Origin: Heliopora coerulea
Lineage: Eukaryota; Cnidaria; Anthozoa; Scleralcyonacea; Helioporidae
Direction of reading: 5' to 3'
Length of the DNA: 64,000 nt
NCBI GenBank assembly: GCA_030142905.1
Contig: JASJOG010000484.1
Span: 1-64,000 of the forward strand
Part shown: positions 12,945-24,600 of the stretch, one piece after another
How the letters are laid out: each line of letters opens with the position of its first letter
How positions within the stretch are numbered: the stretch's first letter is position 1
Translations under genes and position numbers: made by a program
The notes under the pieces: model-generated
What the model was told of the DNA's origin: nothing
Databases searched by the model: none
Seen by the model: only the letters and a program-made list of their open reading frames with translations

Positions 12945-14053
12945 TATTACATAAACCAAACTACATAAGTGTTACGCGTGTGCTGCTTCTTTTTCCATTG
13001 TACGTGATTAAAAAGATACCATTATTATTGAAAATGCATGTGCATAGTTACTTGGAGTGAAAAGATGATATAAATATACCAATCATTTTTTAGGTAAAGA
13101 AAAAAAAATTAGTACCCTTTGTGAAGAGCTGGAAATCTCAGATATTCGCTTGAGTGCATGATCCCGCTGTTATAGCTCATATATTCACCAAACATTTGAA
13201 TATTTTGGTTCAAAAATATCGCACAACAAGAACAATAATGACAAGTATTAACAAAGACTATAACAACGACGACGACGAGTATTTACATGAGACATTTGAA
13301 TTAATTCATTAGTTTACAAAAGAAATGCTGCCCGATCAAGATTCTTCGTAGCCCTTCATTACTAAAGGAAGCGTATTAGACTACATTTTTTCACTGAAAA
13401 GTGATAGTGCTTCCGCTTTAAGCATAAAAGCATGTATTGAGCGGAATCAGTACGCTGATCAATAGTACTTGCACGAATATTTCTTGTCGTTGAAAAGGTG
13501 ATTTGAGAATTTCGTGCAACTTCGGACCTATCTCTCTTCTGGGACATTACGAGAATGGTCTACATAGTCATACTTTACTCTTTGCTGTAGTCGTGATATT
13601 TTTTATGATCTGGCTCTCACGTTTTCCAAGCTACAAATTGAAAATATTTTCTATATCCCGATGCATTGTACCTATTCTAGAAGTTGGACCCTCGATCAGC
13701 AAATAAACTCAAAGTATAATGGAAGTTCACGTATATCTATGCCCTTCAGGCCTAATTTTTATACATGTTAATATACAAACATTTGCCTGTTACACTTCAA
13801 ATTATTTTAGCCTTACCTGTCATCGAAATATTTTTACGATTCAAGGGTTGATATTGTGTGAGTGAAGATCTGATTATTTGTTTATTTGAGAGAGACGTCT
13901 TCCTATTGTACACTAATGCATAATGAGCAAATAATGCGTGTGAAATACGCGTGCTTCTACGCTTTCCCTAACATCTTGTGAGAAAACTTCATCTGTCATT
14001 TTCGCGACACCTGCTGTATCTTAAAACTTGACGTAATCTCTCAAAACATATCC

Positions 14054-14484
14054 TGGCGTCTTGCAACGTATAAGCTTAAAAGTAATGTGTTATAACGCAG
14101 TAAACTTGTAAGAGCTATAACATTACTCTGCACAATACACTAACATCGCATAGTCTACCCTATTGTCTTAGAATATATCGTAACCTGATGCAATGTAACG
14201 TGGCGTCTAACAAAGCAACATCGCGTCTTTGACTTCAGTTGCATGACGTCAGATTCTGTAAAACTTGTTATTCTACTACGTAACGTACTCTCGTTTAAGG
14301 TAGCGTGAATTTTTTTCGCGTTAGGTAAAACCTGGCAGCGTAATGTACTGTCTTGTGATGTAACTTGTCATCATCTAACGTAATGTTACGTCTCGTAATG
14401 TAACTTAATGTTTTACCCCGTAATGCCGTCTGTTTTTCAACGTAATGTAGCATCTTACAACGTATTATGCTGTCGTACAATCTA
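14054..14484. repeat. Degenerate TTACGT-rich repeat (right-arm copy)
   Basis: Mirror of 930-1360; here the motif reads mostly AACGTAATGT. Confidence 0.45.
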
Positions 14485-14763
14485 GTTGAGAAATACATTT
14501 TATTCTCTCGTGTTGTGTTCTGTTTTAAATGCACTGGTGATGTTACAACGAAAGAAGAACAAGAAATTGGCCCAGCAGATATAGCTGCATGAATTACTAT
14601 TGTTCACATGATGTTGTGATGCCTTTTGTACATCTGTAACTTTACAGAGAACGGAGAGATTATATCTATTTGATTTATTTGATAAACGATGGAATAATGA
14701 ATATTTGAATGACTTAATGAAAGCTTGCGGGTAATTTTCGATCAAAAGTTTTCGATCCTCACA

Positions 14764-14810
14764 TGTTTTCTCTCTTACGAAGGGCCTTCGGTCGAAACGT
14801 TGGAAAACTA
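14764..14810 (+). ncRNA. Degenerate hammerhead-like motif (right-arm copy)
   Basis: The plus strand has CTTACGA, then a GGCC/GGTC hairpin, then GAAACG. The G of the CUGANGA core box is replaced by T, which should abolish cleavage. It is probably the remnant of a Penelope-like element terminus. Confidence 0.35.
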
Positions 14811-15085
14811 CTCTTTACATTTCGGCAGTGCTCTGACCTTCCCGATTATTTCACTTCGATTTCGACACTGCCTAAGCAGCACTCTATTTTTATTTCATGG
14901 TTTTTATTTCAAACTTTGCTTATTATATTTCCGATGATTTCGACTAGTTCTCACCCTATCAATTCCCTGTTTTCTTTTACTTCTTTTCTTTTTCTTCTTT
15001 TCACTTTCCTCTTCTCACTTTCCTTTTTCACTTTCCGCTATAAAACAGAATTGGCGAGGCCCTCCCTCTCGATACTAGAATTATT

Positions 15086-15890
15086 TTTTATTATGCTTTA
15101 ATTTATCCTCACCTGTTGTATTGTAAGACAATTTGGGGTAATGTACGCAATGAATTACTTGATAAACTGCTCAAACTTCAAAAGCGATCTGGCAGATTAA
15201 CTTTACACAGAAAAATTACAACACCATCTATTGTGTTGTTCCGTAAGCTTAAATGGATCCCAATTCATAACTTGGTTGAAATTAAGAAAAATTAAATGAT
15301 ATTTAATGTTTTGGTCTCTTCAACTCCAACTGAAGTTCATAAACTATTTACATTTGTCCATGAGGGGGACAACAAATATACACATTCATCATTGATTGAT
15401 TCTTCGTTGCATTCTGTTAGCTCTGAATCGACTAAATCCAAACTTTCTTATAGTAGTGCTTTACTGTTCAGTTCCTTGCCAAGTAATCTAAACTTAATCT
15501 ACAATTATACTAATTCTACCTACATTACAAAACTTAAAACTTTCTTCAGAAATCTGAATTTTTAAGTTGAGCATATTGATTGTTTTTCTTGCCACACTTC
15601 TCAACAAAGAGTAAAATACACTTGTTATATATAATTTGCACTCTCCTTTCCTCCCCAAAAATATGATATGATATCAGTATTTGTTAATGATTTTGTTTTT
15701 GTTTTGTTTTTTCCTCCTGAGTTCGTTTTTCAATTTTGTATCGTTCTTTATTTACTTATTTTTATTATAAATGGTTAAATATATCTTAGGGCCATTAGCA
15801 AGCATGCAATTAAAAACTTGTAATAATGTATAAATTTACCCTCCTGAAATAAAGTCAATATCAATATCAACATCATTATCAAATACACAC
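15086..15890 (+). mobile_element. LINE 3' end with simple-repeat tail
   Basis: From 15086 the frame reads FYYALIYPHLLYCKTIWGN, matching the thumb/C-terminal region of CR1/L2-like non-LTR reverse transcriptases (a Y-x-x-L-I-x-P-x-L-x-Y-x-x-x-x-W pattern). An in-frame TAA at about 15293 breaks it; the frame then continues to a stop at 15565. About 300 bases of untranslated sequence follow, ending in AATAAAG and short TCAATA-type repeats near 15855-15885, probably the element's 3' tail. Its 5' part is lost. The palindrome symmetry ends, or leaves the window, inside this element at 15413. Confidence 0.7.
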
Positions 15891-16589
15891 AGATCCAATG
15901 AGTTTACACGACGTATTTCGTCCTCTAACAGTAATCATCGCAGGAAGTAGCATTTTATTTCGGAGAATGGCGATTCCAGCTTCAAGATGATTTCTTACAC
16001 GCAACCCTTTCTACATCACTAGGCTAGTAATTGCATATAAGTAAAGAAGTGTTACAGCCTTACGTTACCATTACAACTTGAATACATCCGTTCTTTAACA
16101 ACTGATGGTAGGATTCCTGGAAATATTTCAAATATACCTTATTTTGTCTATCTGCTTCTACAGCGTACATGATAATATATCGTATTATTTAAGCCATGGT
16201 GAAAGTGCGCAAAACTACAGTCACAACTACTTAGTTTAGGCAATGTCTTAAAATTTCACAACTCCCATTTCCCACATTTGCGTCAGTCATATTGTCATAA
16301 TATTTAGTTTAATTTCCTTGAATTAAAGAACGAAACTTTACTCGAAATTATGGTGAGAAGTTCTGAAAGTAAACAAAATGTAACGATCTTTCACGCTAGA
16401 TATTTTGCTTACTATACTCAGTTCACCAATCAGTTTAAGCTCTATGTCAATCCCATGAGTGGAGTGAATTTAAATTTTCGGCTTTTTGGTTACCATGATT
16501 TCTTGCTTTTTTGTCATGCCAGACTCGGTTAGTCCCTTGGAATAAGGAAGAACTGCATTTCCCTTACACAATTTTTTCCACCTCCTGTT
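15891..16589. other. No feature recognised
   Basis: AT-rich sequence; the open frame at 16350-16532 shows no recognisable domain. Confidence 0.5.
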
Positions 16590-16892
16590 TCAAAAACATT
16601 TCGACGAATTTGGGGGGTTTGGTACCTCATCTCTAGATTGTTGTTTGAAGCAGTTGCAAATCAACTTTTGTGAGTAACCATTAGATCGTAAGGTTTTCGG
16701 GAGATGTGTTAGTTCACTCGTTTTTTCCTTCCATTCTACTGGGTAAATAAAGCGATCAAAATATGTGTCCGCTTTGTGCTGAAGTTGCTTGATTTTGTCG
16801 TGATGTAAATCAAGGAACATCGGATGTGCGTCGGATATATCGGTAGTAATAGTACCATTAGCTCTCCAAACTGCAGTACGACCGAAGAACAT
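16590..16892 (-). pseudogene. Penelope-like reverse transcriptase fragment
   Basis: A 100-residue open stretch contains a GTITTDI box, then HHDKIKQ, and then LTHLPKTLRSNGY. The order G-[ST]-I-x-T-D-[VI]-Y-like box, an H-H/H-K segment, then L-x-x-N-G-Y matches the region after the catalytic core of Penelope-like reverse transcriptases. The catalytic YxDD core and the GIY-YIG endonuclease are not present nearby, so this is a fragment. A related but oppositely oriented fragment lies about 0.7 kb to the right. Confidence 0.6.
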
Positions 16893-17524
16893 TTGTCGGT
16901 TGCTTTCATGTTATAAAGGGAGTAAAATGTCGGGGTCAGTACAGCTGAGAGTATGGTTGAACTTAGTGACTGTATTGTTCTTCATGATGGAAAACACTGT
17001 TGTCGACGTAGCGCTTCAAGTGTTTTGTTGAGATTATTTGTTTTTGGTTGACTTGTGTTTCAGGTTCTTCCTTGTAAGGATTGTCTACAATGGCACGTAA
17101 TGAGGTTTCTTTCGTACAATCGTGTATTTGCTAGGAGGCAGTGTCATTGTAGATTAAATACTGCTAGGAAGAAGTCAAAAAAGATACTGCGTACAAGCGG
17201 ACACAAGTTTGTGCTAAAGGTAGCCCAGCAAGTACCATTTATAGCAAATTTTTGTGTGGTTCAAGCATAAAATTAGAGAGATGTGTTACACGTAAACAGT
17301 TTTACAACAATTCCCCTGACCTAAACAACGTTCCTCCCGTAACTTTATAATGTCTACGTCTGACCACGCGACATATAAAGTGTTCGCCAGTAAATCGCTT
17401 ACAAACGTAACTGAGTTGAAATGCTGGAACAGCCAACGGAACACTGCACAATGTCTACGTGGAAAAGTTTCATAAAGGATAAGTCATCGAAATAGCAATT
17501 ATTCTACCATGGTATTGAAGCACT

Positions 17525-17876
17525 ATGTTGACGGCGATTTTTCCATTACTAAGAGAAATGCATTCGTCACATTCAACCAAACTCTCAACTCCATTTACTC
17601 AAACATATCATTCACCGTTCAACATAAAACCGACGAACGTCTTCCTTAACTCTTCAGTTTCTAGAGTAGGTGGAACAATTATTACTGACGTTTACAGAAA
17701 CCAATGAACACAGACCGCTATTGAAATTTCCATTCTCATCAGAACATAAAACACAATCAACGATGTTAAATATGGTAGCTCGGTTGTTATATGTGATTCA
17801 TACGCGCGCTGTCAAACTATTCTACTCAGGAAAACTTTCTGAGTCCCTGACGGTAATCGAACCGGCAACCTTCTGA
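17525..17876 (+). pseudogene. Penelope-like reverse transcriptase fragment, frameshifted
   Basis: The first frame (17525-17707) ends with GGTIITDVYRNQ. A second frame (17670-17876) continues with NEHRPLLKFPFSSEHK, TMLNMVARLL and HTRAVK. Together they follow the Penelope-like reverse transcriptase order G-S-I-x-T-D-V-Y-R-K, T-x-R-Y-L, H-K-x-x-x-V-x-x-L-x-x-R-A, but in two frames. Reading must therefore shift near 17690-17705. The fragment runs into a SINE at 17845. Confidence 0.6.
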
Positions 17877-17918
17877 TCACTGGTGGGATGTTCTAACTAT
17901 TGAGCTGCATGAACTCAG
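17845..17918 (-). mobile_element. tRNA-derived SINE head
   Basis: On the minus strand an A-box-like AGCTCAATAGTTAGAAC is followed by a B-box-like GGTTCGATTACC, as in RNA polymerase III promoters of tRNA-derived SINEs. It does not fold as a clean functional tRNA. It lies head-to-head with a second copy on the plus strand. Confidence 0.6.
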
Positions 17919-17962
17919 ATGGTAACCGAACCACTACATAAATGTAACCTTCGGGAACAGTC

Positions 17963-18060
17963 TGAGTTGATGTAGCATAATGGTTAGAGCATCTCACTGG
18001 CGATCAGGTGACGGGTTTTATTCCTGTCAGGGAGTCAGAAAGTTTTTCTGAGTTGAATAG
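17963..18060 (+). mobile_element. tRNA-derived SINE head (inverted partner)
   Basis: An A-box-like TGTAGCATAATGGTTAGAGC and a B-box-like GGGTTTTATTCC are followed by CAGAAAGTTTTTCTGAG, which mirrors the tail of the minus-strand copy (CTCAGGAAAACTTTCTGAG at 17825-17842). The two form an inverted SINE pair separated by about 45 bases. Confidence 0.6.
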
Positions 18061-20259
18061 TTTTAGAGCGTGCGTACGTATCATAAAACACAATGTTATT
18101 CCGGAACAGTCCCTCATCAAATGTCGGATCTGCCTAGCAGAACGGAGGGAAAAGGCATTTACTAAGATCAGACCACACATCAAAGAGGAAACAGATTTCA
18201 GGTAGAAGATTTACCACAAGCAACACGACTTTTCGCTTTTACCTCGTTTTAAGTACTGGGCAGCCAAAAAGATTATTTATCAATATCTGTCTAAATAAAT
18301 CAAGAAAATAAACCTGAAATAAATTTACAACATAATTTTTTTATTTCATTTTTAATTTCGAAGTTTTTTTTACACCAAATACGTTTTGTTTAATTACCTT
18401 ACACAAGTAAGCAAAAAGCGAATATGAAAAGACGAATGGGAAAAAGAAACTATTGAGTATATTACGATCGTTATGGCTTTTGGAGAAGATATTTTGAGCG
18501 CAGATATAGGTACCATGCTGTAAGGAACAGGAAGTATGTTAAGTGCTCTCAAATACATATCTACTAACATGGAACTTTTTGGTGAGATCCGTTAGAATAT
18601 TAGTGACAATGGTGAGCATTACTCCCCAAAAATTTCAGAAACGTTAAGGGGACAACCTGCGTTAATCATTGGCCAAAAATGTCTCTGGTCATATTTGACT
18701 ATTAGGGGTTAATGACTACGTAGAAAACTAATGATATTTGCAAAGTTATTTGAAACCATTGTTATCATACTGAAATACTGTGGGAGGAGGACAAGTCAGA
18801 TGATTTTTGTTCTCCCTTGATATTTAACCCATTGACTAACTTCCTCTATTCTTCAGAGAAACTTGTGATCATTCTCTGGAGAGGTTTTTAAATGTACATC
18901 AACTATCTTAAAGCCTGCAATAAGTATTTTTATTAAAATTATTTTTTAATATTTGAAGGTAGTGCTGTTGGAAAGAAGTGCAATGTACCCAACTTGAAAT
19001 GATTGCCAGGAAAGAAAACCAGGCTAAAAATTCTAACTTTAAGGGACGTTACATATACGAGTGCAAGTAGATTAAAGACGTCATGTGCCACTGATGACCA
19101 TATGTCTACATTGAAGCCAAGAGGTAATTTTTTTTCTTTCTTTTTCTTAAAGAAATACTACAACAAGAGAAACCATTATCTAGCGCAAACGAAATGAACA
19201 CTGAGAAATCCTTCAGTCAAACGGAAGTGTACGAATGTGGGAAGCGTTGAACCTTCCAATGTCTAGTGACATAACAATTGGGACGACACTGGAATTGCTT
19301 TGATACGTTGATGTTCGTTGGTACGTCTCTGACTGGAGTGATTTAAAATAATAAAAGGTCATTTTGTAGTTTAAACTGGTTGTTGTTTATAGACTTAGAC
19401 GCTTTGCTGGGATCGAGAAACGTAGATATTTTTGTTGAACAAAAGCCGCCCAAATGGCACACAAATAGGCGAAACTAGAAAACACTCTCCACACGAATCG
19501 TAAGCCTCGTTAACTCTACCAGCCTTCCATTGAAAAGTTCCTTCTTAGCTTTTCTAGCTGATGTGTATGACAACTAAGGTTTCTTCCGGTTAATGTCTTT
19601 GACAATTGTTATTTACTCGTGTGTACATGCATACCAGCATTCCTTTATTAGGAATGGACAGAAAATAGAAACGGGATTCACATTTGAAAAGAATTTTTGT
19701 GGCGTTTGACACTACTGAAGTTACCAGTCCGAATTTCCTGTTTTCAAAAATTGGAGTAGTTGGTAATGATCATATTTTAATATATATTTTTTTGTTATTG
19801 TCTATTTTCTATGTATTCTAATATTCAAGTCTCACAAGTTTTATAGTTCCCAAAAATATGAACGATAAACTCACTTTTCTTCGCACAGAGTCAAATGTAC
19901 CACATGACTGTTCCTGAAGTTTTTCCTGGTTGTCATGCGCACAAATTAGTTTCCTTGTTCAAAACCTGGTTATGCCAGCTTTTGAGCTCGCAAACTTGGC
20001 AAGGGAAAATTTGCCAATGTTTAGCTGCAGGATTACAGTCAGAAGAACATCAGTGATCACCAGAAACAGTCTTTCCCAGAACTGAACTAGAATAAGGCGA
20101 TTGTCATTGACCACATTCTTCAACCACAAACATTATCGTCCGACCAGCATATAAAAATACCATACCACCATAGTAGAGTTCTCTCTAATGAACTATGAAA
20201 GCTTATGTGTAATCGCAATGGGGAATGAAAAGGGGGAGGTGATCATCTCTTCTTCCATC
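18061..20259. other. No feature recognised
   Basis: No domain-bearing frame, RNA gene or clear repeat was seen, apart from homopolymer runs. Confidence 0.5.
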
Positions 20260-20600
20260 CACTGGGCTAAATTACTAAGGACACAGATCAACGTGGTCGA
20301 GTCAAAAGGGTATTAAAGGCTCCTCTGGCAGCCACCATTCGACCCATACTTGTCCACGGAGCACAGCTATGATATAAGGGTTGATTTTATTGAGGGGGGA
20401 AAACCGGAGTACCCGGAGGAAAACCCTCGAAGCACAGCAAAAATCAACTACAACTCCACTCACATGAGACCCGAGCTAGAGAATCAACACGTGGTTACCA
20501 TTAGGAGGTCACCCATGCAAATTGTAACCACGGCCGATCACGCTTAAGTTGAAGCCTCAAACATGAGAAGTAACGCGCTAACCACATTCGCCATCTTTGC
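20260..20600. repeat. Interspersed repeat with CCGGAGTACCCGGAGG motif
   Basis: Contains AACCGGAGTACCCGGAGG and, near 20560-20590 on the minus strand, GTGGTTAGCGCGTTAC, an A-box-like stretch. Sequences of this sort recur widely in marine invertebrate genomes from memory. It may be a tRNA-like SINE or MITE. The 65-residue frame inside is not a gene. Confidence 0.45.
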
Positions 20601-23600
20601 TTCCCAATATATACCTAAGAATGTCGACGCTCGGAGGATATTTGTATTACTGTTGAAGTGCAAATCAAAAGTAAGATAACGCGAAGTTACTCAATGTAGT
20701 ACCTAAAATTCAATTTTCAACATGGATTTGTTAATACCCAGAAAGAAGTATAAATAGTATTTGTATTGTATAGATTTAATTACCTGATAAGTTTACAAAC
20801 ATCCACACTTTCCTCGGGAGTGGTTTTGCAAGGTATCAGTTCTGGTCCATTAAACTTATGGCATTGTTTCCCTCAGTTCATTAAAATCGATGGTGTGCCT
20901 GTTCATACTGGCCTAGATGTACCATGATGAGCACGATTTTCTCAAAGATATATAAAGGCATGCACTGTAAATAGTGGATAGCTTGTCTAGGCTATGAACT
21001 AAATGATTAGGAGGGGTTTTTTGAGCCAACTTCGATAATAACTCCATTATTATACTGCTGGTCATTTAAACTATATTTTCTGTTTACTTCGATTAGCCCA
21101 CGCCTGCTGCTTGGTTGGGATACTTATTATTGGATTTTTTAAATACGGGAATTCAGGAAAAATTGACCGTACGATATTTGGTCAGATTGTTACTTGTGCA
21201 TTTCTATTAATTGTGCGTAAGGCAAAAGAACGATAAAAGTAGCTAACAAACGTAAACAGCCGTTTGCCAATTTTAAAGTGATTACTGACAGTATTCATGT
21301 GTTATGATGGGTATAAATTTTATGTTGTAACTATCGGAAGATTTTGACTTCCTTGGTACTTGTGTTAAGCATGGTGTGCAATACAATGCATTGCTGGATT
21401 AAAACTCATCAAATGTCTAATTACTGAACTTGTGTTAATGGTTTTGTTACAGCTTTTAAAAATTTTCAGTCTGATTGCTAGGAGGTTAACTGCCTCTGAG
21501 GAATTAACAAAAAAATCCTCTGTTGCATTTAATAACAGTAGATGTTAAAAGTATTATTTCTCTCTTTGTTGAGTTGAATTATGCCCCTCGAACGTATTCT
21601 GTGTCGTTACATTCATTGCAAAGCCAACAAGTTTGAGGAATTATGGAAGATAACAGCGTTTTACACTAATAGTTGAAAACTTTGATATAATTTGGTGTGC
21701 ACTATAATCATTCATAAAGGAATGGTTAATGAATGTTCGAGAGTGTAATAAGCGATATAACATCATTAGTAAAGTTTAACAAAGGCACAAAGGGGCAGTA
21801 GTACAAGAGAGGACGACAAACCTTAACCAATAATGTCAATATCTGTTTGAAAATATTAGTAAACCTGTGTCAAAAAGAAAAAAAGTTTAAAGAGTTGGTA
21901 AATTTTGTTAAAACACCATTGCGAGATGAAGTAAGATACTTATGTCTGTAGCCATAGGAACAGGAGGAAATCAATTTATCTTATTAAACCTTTGACCAGA
22001 GAAAACAAAAGTTTGGAAGACATTGCATATTGACACGTGTATAATTCCAAAGAAAAACTAAACTTACTATGTAAATTGTGAACTGAAGGACTGCTAGCCC
22101 TAAACACTTCTTCAAGTGTTCCAAAAATTGACAATCCGTCTCATCGCAGTCAAGGTAAAGGTAAATCTAATGGAATTACTAAAACATCTGCTTAAAGCTA
22201 CATTTCCATTTGTATGGATACGGATACGGGTGGGGATGCGGCTAAAATCGCGATGACTTAAAATACAAGGTGTGTTCCCTGATGTACGTATGCGGACACC
22301 GATGCGGATACGGCATGCGGACAGGATTTTAAGAATCGGGTCATGTAGCGATTCTCTCTGCCGTATACGGAGTCCTATGGGGTTACATATAAATTATCTT
22401 GAAAAGACAGAAAATCTCAATGGAAACCACTTAAGTGCAAACAAAAGAAACGCGTCCGAAATCAGGATACAAATTCGTATCATGATCGTACCACCTTTCA
22501 CTCAAATTTCGCTTAAAGTACCTATTCAGGTATTAAAACATTTAGAATTTTTTGTGGTGACTTTTCGCCTTCAGGGAAACTTTAGGAAATGGCGTAATGA
22601 TTTCATCCGTTAAGCAAAATCAAATGTCCTTCGCCATGATGGAAAGAGAAAGTACTACCTCGAGCTGTTGAAAGCGCGTCTGAGGTTATCATCTACAAAT
22701 TTTGGAAAAGTGATATCTTGAGTTCGAGAAAGTCGAATTTTTCAGTATGTTTGCAAATTTTATGCTAAGGGTATTCATAATCAAGAGGCAAATATTAAAT
22801 GTAACGTTGAAAGATTTATATGGTCGTTAATGAAATCATTTACTCCAGTGACATGAACAAAAATTAAAAGGTTGTATCAGATGCATAAGAATCCACAATG
22901 ACCACCATTCGTGCCTAGATAAAATGTAGCGATTACATTAAGTACTTACACAACTGTAAGCTTTGGTGTTGAATCGAAAAGATCCTTCGGGATATCCGTA
23001 ATTTGATTGCTGAAAAAATACCTAGAATAAAAAGATTAATTTGCCACTGGTAATCTTATTCTAACAGGAAGAATTGATTATCTTTTGTTTATAATAGTAA
23101 AAAGTAATTTTTAAAAGACTTAAACCATCTTTGGTAAAGAAAGGTCGCTCAACAAAAATACGGATACGTTTTGGGAGGGAGAAACAGGACCATGTTACCC
23201 ATATATACCTCTTCCCCGCAAGCAAAGAGAAGAATATGACAATAAAACGCTAATAGAGAGGGGTTAGAAAAAACCGGATGATCAATTTTACCGCATATTG
23301 CACAACTTGAAGCCTTGATTCACCACCGACTAAAATTTTAACAAAATAGCGGCCCCAAACCTATGTCCGTTTTCAATAATTAAAAGTTCCTAGAAAACAT
23401 GACTAGTCCCGCATAATTTTAAGGAAAAGCATATACTGTTCCGCCTAGTGGTATAGGAACGAATTTGATTTTTGAAGGCTAAAGTCAGCATAGAAAAACA
23501 TTTACCTGTTGAAGAATAACAGATTTTAAAGCCCTTTATAATGTGGTCAAAGACATAGGTGTACTTAAATTACTGTTATTTGTTGACGATTGATGAGTCC

Positions 23601-24598
23601 CCTTTTCATTGAAAGTATATTATTTTCTACATATCCAATTTTTTTTTTTTTTTGAGAGGCAGTCCTCATAAGCACTGAAACTCGATGTCTGACCTGTAGA
23701 GTTTACGTAGCCTCTGAAATGGCTGTGTATATTTCCATTGCATGCATTGATTAAAAGTTTTCTATTTCCAAAAGCAGCTTCAATCTTTCTTACTCAAATC
23801 TTCACTAATCTACTGCGGTCTAGCTGCACTGACTACCGGTCCAAACGATCTAAAGCTGCTTTCGAACCAGTGAACATAAGAAGGCTATTTTTGTGATGCT
23901 TGGTCCATTTTTATTTTCTTCTTTGGAGGGAGAGGGGGGCTCTGCCTCTACATTTAAACGTATGAGGAGACTGAAGCAACCTCGTCCTCCCACTTCTTAC
24001 GCCAATGGTTCTGTCCACAACAAACTCTCACAAAACAACATAAATGTTTTGAAGTTCTTTAATGATGAAGTACCCTTCCCTAAGTCGTGCGATCTCTTTT
24101 AATACAGAATCTTCATTCTCAAAACGTGAAATAAAAAAACGTTCTTGGGCAAACTATCATTAGTGGCATTAAGAGATTACATTTTGGGATACTAATATTT
24201 TGACAGGGGCTTAAAAATAACCGTTAGCAAGCATCTGAAATGTACCTTGATTTCGAAATGTTTTATTAGTGCAATATCCCAAGGTGCTTTTGTTCATTTT
24301 ACGTTTTACTGAAGTTTGTTTTCCAGAATAATTATGAGTTCTAAAAGGCGATCGATGATAATGTATCACGACAAACTTAATTAGAAACGAGACTCTAGGT
24401 AACTCACAAACTGGAAGGGCGCTTAGAAACCTTGACGTTTTGTGACTGAACGTCGTTTCTGCAGACTTTAGCAGAGTTAGGATGTGGAAATTAATGAATG
24501 GGCACAAAAAAGTCAGGTAGCACTGTTGTTATAACTAATTAGGATGTGGTAGTATGCGATGTGTCACGCCGAGACAGTGGTGAGAGTTTCTAGACTTT
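20601..24598. other. Mostly no feature; GGATACGG-rich patch near 22.2-22.4 kb
   Basis: Nothing codes recognisably here. At 22213-22325 GGATACGG, GGATGCGG and CGGACA variants recur in otherwise AT-rich sequence, which may be the end of an unclassified MITE. A run of T at about 23640-23655 stands out. Confidence 0.4.
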
Positions 24599-24600
24599 TA

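Larger units (their letters stand above)
8354..15413. repeat. Right arm of giant palindrome
   Basis: This is the mirror of 1-7060. Its outer end is unknown because the partner lies outside the window. Past 15413 the sequence continues inside the same LINE 3' fragment, so the true arm may be longer. Confidence 0.95.

Noticed and set aside
17845..18060. Functional tRNA genes
   Set aside because: A and B boxes are present, but the arms do not form a convincing cloverleaf and the copies carry SINE tails.
22272..22613. 113-residue frame over the GGATACGG patch
   Set aside because: Arg-rich translation of a repeat-like stretch; no family match.
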